A stretch of 64,000 nt of DNA from contig JAFKAC010000039.1 in assembly GCA_025766275.1 (NCBI GenBank), positions 496,001 through 560,000 of the forward strand, in the 5' to 3' direction. The position numbers and the translations under genes are program-made. This document shows, piece by piece, positions 35,699 through 47,018 of the stretch. The notes beneath the pieces were generated by a model. It did not search any database. It was not told the DNA's origin and worked only from the letters and a program-made list of their open reading frames with translations. Source of the stretch: Lactarius indigo. Taxonomy: Eukaryota > Basidiomycota > Agaricomycetes > Russulales > Russulaceae. Numbering within the stretch: position 1 is the stretch's first letter; every line of letters starts with the position of its first letter.

Positions 35699-36130
35699 TG
35701 TTGAAGGAGAGTGCGCTCACGCGCGCGACACCTCGGCGTCGGGAGTCGGCCGCATCTCACGTGCGGATGGAAGTACACCCTGGAGGTGTGACGGTAGTAG
35801 AGTCGAGATGTATGGACTCGTATGGAACACATTCATTTGTTATTTACTTTACTTTACGACTTAGTTACAACCAATCTGTGATCGGGGACAACCCCTGTGC
35901 TTTCTCGGTTGAGACTTTTACTATACAACTATGCCCGTTATGCCCGAGCACGTATTCACGTGTATTCACACTCTTTACGCAGTATTTATTCGCGCATTGT
36001 ACGCACTGGCACTCCAGAATCTTACGTTTCTTCTGGTGTGCCAGGCAAGTAGTCTTACACTCGTTCAATGACTAGAATCTTACGTTTCTTCTGGTGTGCC
36101 AGACATAATTTCACTCGCTGCGGTTTATTA
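35699..36130 (+). repeat. E1 5' LTR
   Basis: Starts TGTTGAAGG and ends TATTA. A TATA-like tatttat at 35984-35990 lies about 30 bp before two perfect 29-bp direct repeats (36016-36044 and 36074-36102). Confidence 0.9.
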
Positions 36131-36142
36131 GGTTATGGGCCC
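36131..36142 (+). other. E1 primer-binding site (initiator tRNA-Met half)
   Basis: GGTTATGGGCCC immediately after the LTR is complementary to the anticodon arm of eukaryotic initiator tRNA-Met, the half-tRNA primer known from Drosophila copia. Confidence 0.85.
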
Positions 36143-37004
36143 TGCGCCGTAATCTGTAAACGACAAGATCTACTCGCAATACAATACTGTGAGCATGTAT
36201 CCATTATTTCCTTCCCAACTCGAGTGCGCCTCTGCGTGTTGGTGCGCAAGCGTCTCGAGGCTCGTGCTGGGGCCTAACCAGCCTTGCTCGACCCGTGCCA
36301 CGGACCCCAGGCGTGGGGAGACGCGCGGGAAGACCCCTCCATCACTGTGCGCATTACGGTACTACTATCTTCTATTTCCGGGTTTTCGTCCCGATTTGTT
36401 AGGCGGGGCCGGGGGAGCTCGGTCCGGCTATAGGCCCGGTGAACGGTTGGCCGTTGCTGCCCATTAAGTTGGGAGCGGTTTTGGGGTGTCAAGGCCGGGC
36501 GGTAGTCACTCCACCGAAGCACTTGCCTCTGTTACAACTGCGCCGCGCTACATAATACTAGTATCTACATAGGACATGAGTGGCGCGGCCTCTGCTGGCG
36601 GGGATTATTCCCTGTAGGCACGCTTCGCTGACGTGTTCCTTCCCACGCGTTGCGGCGTTCACCAAGGACTCCCCCAAACAGCACGGCAGGCAAAGGTCCT
36701 ACCCGAGCCTCCGTGGAATCTGCCGTGGGCGGCTCCTCCTTGGCGTGGGACCCCAGGATGCCTCTAAGCGCGCCGTCGCTGAGCGCGCCTCGTCATTTAA
36801 AAAATGGCGTTGCTCAGCACGCGCTTATGCTCCAGGTGGGGATAATTACATCACTATTACTATCTACAAGCCGCACATATGGGGGCAGGACGCGCTAAGC
36901 GTTCTGGCCATTACAGTTTCACGAGCGGGGTTGGAAGGTCATGTGATCTCGTCTACGCAGTTCTGTTGCTGACTGCTCCTCGGCAACAGAAACGTCTCTA
37001 ATCA

Positions 37005-39564
37005 ATGTCATCTGGTTCTACCAATCCTGCGGCCTCGGGTACCTCCGGCTCTGGATCCGGAGGCGCTGGCTCGGCTCCTCCCGCAGGCGCCAGCTCGGGC
37101 TCTTCCAAGCTACCTAGCATCGTGACGGCCACGCGTATCAAAGCCGCCGCCTCTAACCACTTCATGGTGCCATCTGGCACTCATCTCGAAGTCTTGAACG
37201 GACAAAACTGGTCCACTTGGGCAGAAACGCTCTGCGCGCTCCTGCAACTGAACGAAGTCGAAGATATTCTTAGTCACGAAACCTATCCGACTGGGGTTGA
37301 TCAGGACGACTGGACTTCCATTCAACGGAAGACCATGGCGTACCTCCATCTCCACTGCTCGGCGGACGTCTATTCGACTGTGAAGTCCGATGTCGACTTC
37401 CCCACGTTCAAGAACAAGTTCGATCGTCTTCGAGAGATCTATGGCGGCACAGGCTTCACCGCGGCCTTCAACCTTTGGATTGAGCTTACCCAGGCGCGTC
37501 TCGACGACAATTCCCCCCTCGCTCCTCAGCTCGCGAAGTTCAACGAGACTCGCGTCAAACTGACCAACGCAAACATGGGCGTCACTGACGACCAGTTTTG
37601 CCTTATTCTTCTCCACGCCCTACCCAAGACTTACGAGGTAGTGGCGACTACTCTCCTCGCTTCCGGCCCCTCTCCCGGTCTCAAGCATGGCGACATTGTC
37701 GCTCGTGTGCTCAATGAAGAAGGGCGGAGGGCTGGACCTTCAGCTTCTCTCAATGCGGCTCGCGCTCCGATTCAGTCCGGCAAGAAAAAGAAGAAAGATC
37801 ACTCGAATTTGACCTGCCATTACTGTAACAAGAAAGGTCACATTCAACCGGACTGCCGCAAAAAGAAGAAGGACGAAGCTGATAAGAAAAAGAAGGAGGA
37901 GGAAGGCGGTACGGATGGTGGACGAAAGGCTGCGAACGCTCATGTACTAGTACCTACTACGGCCTCTATTGTAGAGGTTTCCGACAATAATGAGCTCCGT
38001 GTCGCCTTGTACTCTGCTGTTCGAACGCGTTGGATGATGGATAGTGGCGCGACGCACCACATGAGCCCCCATAAGATTGACTTCGCTGACTATACCCCGT
38101 GTCAAGGAACTGTTCGCCTTGGGGATAAGTCGACCGTTGATCAGGTGGGGGTGGGGACTATCATCTTCAAAACGAGCCAAGGGTCACAGATAACGTTGAC
38201 CAACGTTCTGCATATCCCACAGCTCAGGACACGCTTCTTATCAACGCGTGCTCTTGTGCAGAGGGGTGCTACTGTAATTTTTTCCCAAGGCTCTTTCGAA
38301 ATCGCTATAAATAAGCGTAGCGTTGGTTCGGGGTACCTGGAGGACAACTTATATTGGTTGGACGCCTCCATGGTTTCCCTCAACGCGCACACGCAGCGCG
38401 CGACCATACCTTTACATGTCTGGCATCAGCGAATGGGACATATGTCCCATATGGCCCTTAAGTCTCACGGTCCCTCTGCCACGATAGGCATGGACTTTGA
38501 CGATTCCGCTGCGGCAATACCAAACACTTGCCACGGTTGTGAATTGGGCAAGTCAGCTCGACGTCCCTTCTCTGGGTCTAGCAATAAACGAACGAGTCGG
38601 ATTTTTGAGATTATACACAGTGATCTCGCCGGCCCAATGCAGACCAACTCCATCGAGGGTTCTAGCTACATCGCTACTTTTATAGATGATCACTCGCGTT
38701 TCGCGGTGGTTTATTTTCTAAAAAATAAAAATCTGTTTGTGGACGCGCTGAAAAAGTACTTAGCCTGGGGTAGCACCCAGACGTCTCATAAGTTGCGCGC
38801 GCTACATTCGGATCGAGGTGGCGAATACATGGCTAGCACTGTGACGGAAATACTAAATGAGAAGGGTATCGAAAGACATCTAACGATGCCGGGCTCACCT
38901 CAACAAAACGGCAAGGCCGAGCGGTTCAATCGAACGATAATGGACAAGGCTATGGCCATGCTCCATACCGCTGGATTGTCGGCTGGATTCTGGGAATGCG
39001 CTGTCGATACGGCAGTTCATGTTTATAACCGCAGTCCCACCAGAACGTTGAGCTGGCGCACGCCGTATGAGCTCTGGAACTCTGGTCAGGTTCCAGACGT
39101 CTCCCATTTGCGCATCTTCGGGTGCAAAGGGTACATGCACGTACCTAAGGACAAGCGACAGAAGCTAGACGCGAAAGCGACTGAAGTCGTTCTTGTCGGG
39201 TATGAGCCGGGTTCTAAGGGCTACCGGCTGTGGGATAGACATACCCGCTCTTTTCGATTGTCCCGAGACGTGACGTTCGATGAGAGTACGTTTCCTTCCC
39301 AGCAGGGCGTTGAGCCACGTCCTGCACTTGTGTCTCCTGCGCCTGTCAGTGCGCAAGCCCCCATCATTAGTAGTCCAGCTCCTGCTGCACCTAACACGGC
39401 AGCGGTGCCACCTGTCGCTGCTGCGCCCACTCAGCCAGCAGCGCCGCCTAGTTTACCAGTAGCGCGTCCTGCTCGTCCTGCTTCCCCTACGGACAGTGAA
39501 GAGCAGGTTAGACATATACTACGTCCCGATTCTGAAGTGTCTGACTCACCTAATGGGTCCCGGC
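37005..39564 (+). pseudogene. E1 gag-pol, 5' part (gag, protease, integrase)
   Basis: Open from the ATG at 37005. A low-complexity Gly/Ser/Ala start is followed by the gag (UBN2-like) helical region, and a CCHC zinc knuckle CHYCNKKGHIQPDC near residue 270. The aspartic protease motif DSGATHHMSP is near residue 347, and the GAG-pre-integrase HH-CC zinc site (WHQRMGH and CHGCELGK) near 470-510. The integrase core follows with IHSDLAGPM, HSDRGGEY and a later glutamate in NGKAERFNR, and then IFGCKGYMHVP. The frame ends at the insertion of E2; the codon at 39564 is completed by 50053-50054. No stops are seen in this part. Confidence 0.9.
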
Positions 39565-40078
39565 TGGTGTAAAGGTCGGGCGATAGGGGCGATCCGGCTA
39601 AGTGTGCCGGTCGGGTGATAAGATCCGAAGGGCCGGTTCAATTGGCGACGAGAAAAAGCGCGAAGTCGAATAATGAGAGAGCACGAGCGAAGATGTACAA
39701 AGGCGAAGCAAGTTCGCTTTGGAGAGGGGTTCAAGAGGCACACGAGAGGATTTGGAGGGAGAACAACTGGATAATTCATCGAGTACATACGAGCGTGTTT
39801 AAATACAATTTAGATACGTTTTTAGAGATAATAATAACAAAGTACAGTAAAGAAATATAAAGACGCACGGGCCTTTTGCAGGCATGAAACAGGAGGGTAC
39901 AAGACGAAGCGGTGTCGAGAAATGGAGCAGAAAGGGGAGTGAGACCCCTATGAGACTTGAGACGTTTGAATGAGAATGGATACGGAAATGGTGGATCTTG
40001 AGCCGCCGCGCATTATCGCGGCGGTGTTGTTTTTGTGGGGGTTCGAGTCGGCCGGGTCGAGCGTGCCGAAATGCAACA
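39565..40078 (-). repeat. E2 3' LTR
   Basis: Matches 49534-50047 along its whole length by eye. It includes an 8-bp perfect inverted repeat ccgccgcg...cgcggcgg near 40002-40025 close to the element's outer end. Confidence 0.92.
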
Positions 40079-40085
40079 CTCCCCC

Positions 40086-40662
40086 TCACGCTCGACGGAG
40101 TCCGAGGTTCTGCGAGTGGAGCGCGACCTTGAACTTCGCCAGCGGCTTGGTGAGGATATCCGCGGTCATGTCTTCGGTTGGACAGTATTCGATGTTGATG
40201 AGTCCGTCGGAAATGGTTTGACGGATAAAGTGGAAACGTATGTCGATGTGCTTGGTACGAGCATGGTAGTTATCTTTGGTGGCGAGATGGAGCGCGGCCT
40301 GGTTGTCGCAATAAAGGAGAGTAGAGGAGTGCGATAGACCGAAAAATGGCTCAGTGACTTTGAATGTTGGTTTGGGGATGCGCGATGACTTGCGCGTCGG
40401 TTCTTGAGGTTCCTTGGTTTTTGCCTTCCCCTTGGCAGGCGGCGGCACTTGTTGCCGCTGCTTGGTTGATGTTTCTTCTTCTTGAGGTGGAACCGATGAG
40501 GTGGTGGACGGAGTGAGAGGGGTGAGAGCCGAAGGTGACCGATACGAGGGCATTCCGCCCGGGACTTGAGGCGAAATTTCCCGGCTTGCTTCTTCGGGAA
40601 GTTGTTGTTGTTGAGGTGTGAACGGTACCAGTTGAATAGGTACCGGTGCTGTGGTAGGAGGG
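40086..40662 (-). pseudogene. E2 polyprotein, C-terminal part (linker and RNase H end)
   Basis: Continues the minus-strand frame after E3 is removed: 47019 is the second base of its codon and 40662 supplies the third. A Pro/Gln-rich linker and RKSSRIPKPTFKV lead directly into LLYCDNQAALHLATKD and RTKHIDIRFHFIRQ, then EDMTADILTKPL, the C-terminal end of copia RNase H. The entire RT domain, including the YVDD box, and the front of RNase H are missing. Confidence 0.88.
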
Positions 40663-40667
40663 AAAGG

Positions 40668-41281
40668 TGTTGATAAGTGACCCTTGCGCACTTAGCGGCT
40701 CACACGGACCGGACTTGCAGCATGGACTGCTATAGATTAGATATACAGGACTTGTAGATTAGATACTTTTTGATCTGTACAATCTATTACTTATCATTGC
40801 GTCACCTATGACATCATGTACTATGACATCATGTAGACTACTCTGGACTTGTCATTGTACTACGTCCTTGTTCTTCCTTTAGATATATCTTTATTGTGAT
40901 GTCATTATGATATCATCTTGGTCTGGACTCTTCTTGTTCTATACGCCTTGTTCTCCATATGCACACTCCTTTGTCCTGTTGTAGAACAATGCGCTCCTTG
41001 TATTCTGTGACCTATAGTTACTTTCCTTGTATTAGTGTCACAGCTCTGTACAGTATAAGTAGACTGCTTGTACGCCCTGGTCCACATCAGTTCTCTCACT
41101 GCTGTGTGCCAGGTATGTCTCCTTCCCTGTAATACCAACATCAGTTCTCTCACTGCTGTGTGCCAGACACTTTGCTTTACCTTGCTAGACTTTCCTGTTG
41201 CTGCTTCCAGCCACCCAGCTTGTCTCACCACAGAACACTTTGTCCCTCTGTGAGTAAGCTATCTATGTGTGCTGTTCATCA
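40668..41281 (+). repeat. E3 5' LTR
   Basis: TGTTGATAAG ... GTTCATCA. A TATA-like tataagta at about 41058 lies upstream of two perfect 29-bp direct repeats (41084-41112 and 41138-41166). Confidence 0.92.
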
Positions 41282-41293
41282 GGTTATGGGCCC
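41282..41293 (+). other. E3 primer-binding site (initiator tRNA-Met half)
   Basis: Same GGTTATGGGCCC as in E1, adjacent to the 5' LTR end. Confidence 0.85.
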
Positions 41294-42062
41294 TGGTGCC
41301 CTAGCCACTCCACTTGGCTGGTCACTGTCTTCCTAGGAGGACACACCAGGCTAAGGTCTGTCTGGGGCCTTACCAGCCTTGCCCAAGGCAGAGAGCAGTG
41401 GGGCGCCACTTGTCTCTGCTAAGGAACCTCCTGTACATGTACTGCCCAGTAGTCCTACTTTCACCCCTACTGTTTTCCTAGCCCCTGCGCTATGCGCAAG
41501 GAGACTGGGTCTGGTAGCCCCTTAACTTCAAAATATCCAGGCGTGCATGGCCCACTGGGCTGTGTATTGTGGAGCTTAGCGCCAGCTGTCTCTGGTGCTC
41601 CACACTGGGCGCAGGATCTCCTCACCATGGGAGTGTAAAACCTGGTTCAGGCTCTGGGGGGTGTTCACCTTATGGTGTTCTGCAACCAGATACCTACCTT
41701 GTAGCGGGAATGGGAAAGGATTCAGTAAAGCCACTTGTGGCGATGAGGCAACCAATAGGCCGAGGAGGCTGAGGTAGACAGCCTTGGGCTCTGAAAGCAT
41801 TCCCTTCACCTTCCCCCTGACGCAAACCATTTGAGCTGTGTCTTAGACACGTCCTGGCTGGCAGCTAGCTCATGGTATGGCAAAGGGACTCCCTCAACCT
41901 GGGCCTAGCCCTTGTATCACTGGCATACTATCAGGAGGCAGGACGCGTTAGCGTTCTGGCCTTACAGAATCACAGACAGGAGTGGTACCCTCTCTATCTC
42001 TATGTCTTGCAACTATGAAGCACTGTCGCTGACTGCTCCTCGGCGACAGATAAATCATCCCA

Positions 42063-45000
42063 ATGTCTGGTCCATCTTCCACTCCTGCTGCTGGTGCTGG
42101 TGCTCCTCCCAGCCCCACCGGTGGCTCTGCAGGAGGCTCACTCCCTCCTCCTTCTGGGTCCACACCCTCCACACGTCTCTCCCAAGCCCACAGTGCCAAC
42201 TTTGGCATGCCATCTGGCATTCACCTCACTCAGTTTGACGGCACTGGCTGGAACGAATGGTCTGGGACCATTGAGGCTATCCTCACGCTGCATGAGGCTG
42301 AAGATGTGTTCACCTTGGACACGCCCCCATCTGGCATCACTACCGATGAGTGGGACTCAGTCCAGCGTCGCTCCAAGGCGTACCTCCGCCTTTACTTAAA
42401 ACCAGATGTCTACTCCCTTGTGGCGGACAATATTGTCTATGCCACTTTCAAGGCGAAGTGGGACAAGCTGAGAGACGTATACGCTGGTGCCTCGGGCAGC
42501 ACCACCATTTTTAACTTGTGGATCCAGCTAACGCAAGCCCGCCTCGACGACTCCGCACCCATGGCTGCTCAGCTGGCCAAGCTCAATGAGCTTAGGGTTG
42601 CCCTTTCCAACGCACAGATGGGTGTCTCTGACGTCCAGTACTGTCTCATTCTCCTCCACGCACTGCCACCCTCTTATGAGGTGTTGGCCTCAACAATCCT
42701 TGCCAGTGGGGCCCCCTCCACACTCAAGCACGCTGAAATAATCGCGCGCATAGTGTCGGAAGAAGCTCGCCGCTCTGGGCCCTCTGGCTCCTCCCTCAAC
42801 AAGGTGGCCCCCGTCAAGTCGACGGGCAAGAAGGGCAAGAAGGACCACTCCGGTCTTACTTGCCACTACTGCAACAAAAAGGGCCATATCAAGCCTGACT
42901 GCAGGAAGAGGAAGAAGGATGAGGCTGACGCAAAGGAGAAAGAGAAAGCAGGCAACAAGGCTGCCAATAGTCACATTCTTGTACCTACCACCGCCTCCAT
43001 TAAGGAGGTCGAAGAGCCCGCCATAGACTGGGCCTCTGAATCAATTGGTGTTGCCTTGTATGCTGCCTCGCGTGTGCGTTGGATGATGGACAGTGGTGCC
43101 ACTCACCACATCACCCCACATCGGTCTGACTTCAAGGACTACACCCCAACCAAAGGCACTGTACGCCTGGGTGATAAGTCCACAATAGACCAAGTGGGTG
43201 TCGGGTCTGTCGTCTTTACTACGAGCCAGGGTATCTCTATCACCCTCAGTAATGTGCTACACCTACCACAGGTGAAGACGCGCTTCTTGTTGACGCGTGC
43301 CCTAGCACAAAAGGGTGCTGAGATTGCCTTTGACAGTGGCTCTTTTAAAATATCTGTCAACCAAAAGTGTGTGGCTAAAGGCTACCTTGAGGACAACCTT
43401 TACTGGTTGGACGCAGCCAGCGTCGGCCTCAACGCCCACACAAAATCAAGTGCTGCCACACTTGATATCTGGCATCAACGCATGGGACACATCTCCTCTG
43501 CGGCGCTGAAGGCGCATGGTCCCTCTGCCACTACTGGCATGGACATAGATAGCTCCACCACGGCCCACACAGTCTGCCGTGGGTGCGAGATGGGTAAATC
43601 CACTCGCCAACCCTTTTCTGCGTCCTCCAACAAAAGGACAACTCGTCAATTTGAGATTGTGCACAGTGACCTCGCCGGTCCTATGCAGACTCAGTCCTTG
43701 CAAGGCTCGACCTACACTGCCACCTTCATAGACGACCACACTAAGTTCACTGTGGTACACTTCCTTAAGTCAAAGGATCAGTTTGCTAAGTCGCTGCAAA
43801 TATATTTGGCCTGGGGTGAAACCCAGTCTGGCCATAAACTGCGCGCTCTGCACTCTGACCGCGGTGGCGAGTACATGTCGAGTGTCACGCAGGACATTCT
43901 TAAGCAGAAAGGGATAGAGCATCACCTCACGATGCCGGGTTCACCACAGTCTAACGGAAAAGCCGAGCGGTTCAACCGCACCATTATGGATAAGGCAATG
44001 TCCATGCTCCACACAGCTGGCATGTCTAAAGGCTTCTGGGAGCATGCAGTGTGCGCAGCTGTGCACATCTATAACCGCTCTCCAGTCCGTGGGCTTAAGT
44101 GGCGCACTCCTTATGAGCTCTGGCACTCTGGCAAAGTGCCTGATGTCTCACATCTTCGCGTCTTCGGATGCAAGGGGTACATGCACGTACCCGCTGATAA
44201 GCGTCGCAAATTGGATGCGAAGGCCATTGAGGTCACGCTTATTGGGTTTGAGCCCGAATCTAAGGGCTATAAGCTCTGGGACCGCTCAACCCGCTCCGTC
44301 CGAGTGTCCAGGGATGTGACATTCGACGAGAGTAGCTTCCCGTCCCTTCAGGGTGTTGAGACACACCCCACACCTTCACCACCAGTCGTGCCTAGCACAA
44401 CAGTGACTGCCGTGCCTCACCCGCCGGCGTTACCACCAATGCGAGCCCCCTCCCCTGCACACTCCAGTAGTAGTGAGGAGGAGGATGTTGAAAAGCTTCT
44501 AGACCCCCCACAAGTCCAACCACGCCCCACCACTCCACCACCTGCTCTGCCAGCTCTGCCCACCACACCTAAACGTGAGCAGACCACTCCAACTTCACCT
44601 CCGCCGCGTCCTAGTGCAACGCGCATTATGCGCCATGTCCCTCCTCCCTCACCAGAAATGCCTGGGGGATTTGAGGATCGTGCACAGCATAGTCAGCTGT
44701 TGCGCGAAATGGACAATGCACCAAGGCGCAGTGCTCGTGCCCCTGTCCCTAATCCGCGTTACTTCAATGCGGACAATGCGGCATGGCGCGGCAGGCGCCT
44801 GGGGTATGCGGAGTTATTGGCTGCTGCCTTTGTAGGCCGAGACCCTGCAACTTATGCAGAGGCCATGCGGTCTGCAGCTGCAGATGAGTGGACTAAGGCG
44901 TGTCAGTATGAAATGGACGCCCTAGCTAAGAATGGGACTTGGGAGTTAGTGGATCTCCCACCTAATCGTAAGGCAGTAAAATCCAAATGGGTCTTTAAGC

Positions 45001-46385
45001 TCAAAGCGGATGGCCGCTACAGAGCTCGCTTGGTGGCTAAGGGATTCACGCAGATCCCTGGCGTAGATTTTGATGAAACCTTCTCTCCCGTCGCACGATT
45101 TGAGTCGCTACGTTTACTTCTGGCGTTGGCCGCGCTGGAGGACTGGCACATCCATCAGATGGATGTTAAGTCTGCTTTTCTCAATGGCGTGCTTGACGAA
45201 GAGATATACATGGAGCAGCCACAAGGTTTCACTGTCACTGGCTCTGAGACGAAGGTGTGTCGCCTGGTTAAGGCGATCTATGGTCTCAAACAGGCCTCCC
45301 GCGCATGGAACTTGCAATTCCATGGAGTGCTCACTGCACTCGGCTTTAAGCGGACGTTTGCTGATGCTGGCATATATGTGATGCCTCAACGGGAGGGGTA
45401 TGATCCACTCTTCGTTATTGTCTACGTTGACGACATCACTATACTGGGTCCCTCGCTGAGTGGTATCAAGCGTTTAAAGTCGGACTTGTCTGAACGCTAT
45501 GAGATGACAGATCTCGGGGAGATAGAGTCCTATCTTGGTATGCGCATTGTGCGCGACCGCTCCCTTAGACGCATCGAAATAGATCAGTCTGGCTACATCA
45601 AGGATGTCCTTGAACGCTTTGGCATGTCTGATGCCACACCACACAACACACCCTTGCCCGCTGGTGCTGACGAGCACCTGGTTAAATATACGTCGCAGGC
45701 AACTGCCTCAGATATTTCCCACTACCAGTCTTTGATTGGGAGTCTGCTTTATGTGCAGATTGGCACCAGGCCAGATATCTCCTTCGCTGTGTCACGTTTG
45801 GCGCAGTACGCAGCGAACCCTTCACCACAACATCTGCGACTTGCGCAGTATGTCCTGTCCTACCTAGTGGGAACTATGGATATGCGTATTGTCTATGATG
45901 GCGCCAATGGCGATGGCCTTCATGGCTACACTGATTCCAGTCTGGCTGATCAGACTGATGACCGCCACTCCACTTCCGGTTATGTATTCCTACTAGCCAA
46001 TGGTGCAATAAGCTGGTCTTCGCGCAAGCAAAAGACTGTGGCCCAAAACACTACTGAGGCAGAGTACATGGCCATGACCGACGCGGCTAACCAAGCTGCG
46101 TGGTATCAGAGCTTCCTCACGGAACTCGGGTACGAGGTCGACGACCCCATCCCACTTCATGGTGACAACAAGGGTGCCATTGACTTGGCCTTGAACCCTG
46201 TCACTGGGAGACAGTCTAAACACATTGCCATACGGCATCATGTCATTCGGGAGTACATCGAAAAGGGGACCATCACCCTCATTAGAACTCCTACTGTAGA
46301 TATGGTTGCGGACGGCTTCACAAAGTCACTACCGCGTGTCCTGCTGCAGAAGCACAACGATGACATGGGACTTGTGTGTACTTAG
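42063..46385 (+). CDS. E3 gag-pol polyprotein, intact
   Basis: A single 1440-codon frame without frameshift, as usual for fungal copia elements with fused gag-pol. Order: gag helical region (residues 45-230), CCHC knuckle CHYCNKKGHIKPDC (about 266), protease DSGATHHITP (about 341), HH-CC integrase zinc site (WHQRMGH near 473, CRGCEMGK near 505), integrase core (VHSDLAGPM, HSDRGGEYM, NGKAERFNR), RT beginning NGTWELVDLPPNRKAVKSKW near 957 with the YVDD box near 1120, and RNase H with DNKGAIDLALNP and SKHIAIRHHVIREY before the end. All catalytic motifs are present. It is a close relative of E1's polyprotein. Confidence 0.95.
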   Translation: MSGPSSTPAAGAGAPPSPTGGSAGGSLPPPSGSTPSTRLSQAHSANFGMPSGIHLTQFDGTGWNEWSGTIEAILTLHEAEDVFTLDTPPSGITTDEWDSVQRRSKAYLRLYLKPDVYSLVADNIVYATFKAKWDKLRDVYAGASGSTTIFNLWIQLTQARLDDSAPMAAQLAKLNELRVALSNAQMGVSDVQYCLILLHALPPSYEVLASTILASGAPSTLKHAEIIARIVSEEARRSGPSGSSLNKVAPVKSTGKKGKKDHSGLTCHYCNKKGHIKPDCRKRKKDEADAKEKEKAGNKAANSHILVPTTASIKEVEEPAIDWASESIGVALYAASRVRWMMDSGATHHITPHRSDFKDYTPTKGTVRLGDKSTIDQVGVGSVVFTTSQGISITLSNVLHLPQVKTRFLLTRALAQKGAEIAFDSGSFKISVNQKCVAKGYLEDNLYWLDAASVGLNAHTKSSAATLDIWHQRMGHISSAALKAHGPSATTGMDIDSSTTAHTVCRGCEMGKSTRQPFSASSNKRTTRQFEIVHSDLAGPMQTQSLQGSTYTATFIDDHTKFTVVHFLKSKDQFAKSLQIYLAWGETQSGHKLRALHSDRGGEYMSSVTQDILKQKGIEHHLTMPGSPQSNGKAERFNRTIMDKAMSMLHTAGMSKGFWEHAVCAAVHIYNRSPVRGLKWRTPYELWHSGKVPDVSHLRVFGCKGYMHVPADKRRKLDAKAIEVTLIGFEPESKGYKLWDRSTRSVRVSRDVTFDESSFPSLQGVETHPTPSPPVVPSTTVTAVPHPPALPPMRAPSPAHSSSSEEEDVEKLLDPPQVQPRPTTPPPALPALPTTPKREQTTPTSPPPRPSATRIMRHVPPPSPEMPGGFEDRAQHSQLLREMDNAPRRSARAPVPNPRYFNADNAAWRGRRLGYAELLAAAFVGRDPATYAEAMRSAAADEWTKACQYEMDALAKNGTWELVDLPPNRKAVKSKWVFKLKADGRYRARLVAKGFTQIPGVDFDETFSPVARFESLRLLLALAALEDWHIHQMDVKSAFLNGVLDEEIYMEQPQGFTVTGSETKVCRLVKAIYGLKQASRAWNLQFHGVLTALGFKRTFADAGIYVMPQREGYDPLFVIVYVDDITILGPSLSGIKRLKSDLSERYEMTDLGEIESYLGMRIVRDRSLRRIEIDQSGYIKDVLERFGMSDATPHNTPLPAGADEHLVKYTSQATASDISHYQSLIGSLLYVQIGTRPDISFAVSRLAQYAANPSPQHLRLAQYVLSYLVGTMDMRIVYDGANGDGLHGYTDSSLADQTDDRHSTSGYVFLLANGAISWSSRKQKTVAQNTTEAEYMAMTDAANQAAWYQSFLTELGYEVDDPIPLHGDNKGAIDLALNPVTGRQSKHIAIRHHVIREYIEKGTITLIRTPTVDMVADGFTKSLPRVLLQKHNDDMGLVCT

Positions 46386-46404
46386 ATTGTAGATCACGGG
46401 GAGA

Positions 46405-47018
46405 TGTTGATAAGTGACCCTTGCGCACTTAGCGGCTCACACGGACCGGACTTGCAGCATGGACTGCTATAGATTAGATATACAGGACTTGTAGATTAGA
46501 TACTTTTTGATCTGTACAATCTATTACTTATCATTGCGTCACCTATGACATCATGTACTATGACATCATGTAGACTACTCTGGACTTGTCATTGTACTAC
46601 GTCCTTGTTCTTCCTTTAGATATATCTTTATTGTGATGTCATTATGATATCATCTTGGTCTGGACTCTTCTTGTTCTATACGCCTTGTTCTCCATATGCA
46701 CACTCCTTTGTCCTGTTGTAGAACAATGCGCTCCTTGTATTCTGTGACCTATAGTTACTTTCCTTGTATTAGTGTCACAGCTCTGTACAGTATAAGTAGA
46801 CTGCTTGTACGCCCTGGTCCACATCAGTTCTCTCACTGCTGTGTGCCAGGTATGTCTCCTTCCCTGTAATACCAACATCAGTTCTCTCACTGCTGTGTGC
46901 CAGACACTTTGCTTTACCTTGCTAGACTTTCCTGTTGCTGCTTCCAGCCACCCAGCTTGTCTCACCACAGAACACTTTGTCCCTCTGTGAGTAAGCTATC
47001 TATGTGTGCTGTTCATCA
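46405..47018 (+). repeat. E3 3' LTR
   Basis: Copy of the 5' LTR; I see no differences. Confidence 0.92.

Larger units (their letters stand above)
40668..47018 (+). mobile_element. E3: complete Ty1/copia retrotransposon
   Basis: LTRs of 614 bp (40668-41281 and 46405-47018) appear identical along all positions I compared. Target-site duplication AAAGG is at 40663-40667 and 47019-47023. The primer-binding site GGTTATGGGCCC is at 41282-41293, with a purine tract cacggggaga before the 3' LTR. A single open gag-pol of 1440 codons is present. All parts needed for transposition are visible, so this is probably a recent, possibly active insertion. Confidence 0.96.

Noticed and set aside
37005..39572. 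An independent gag-integrase element ending at 39572
   Set aside because: The frame continues at 50053 once E2 and one target-site copy are removed, so both parts belong to E1.
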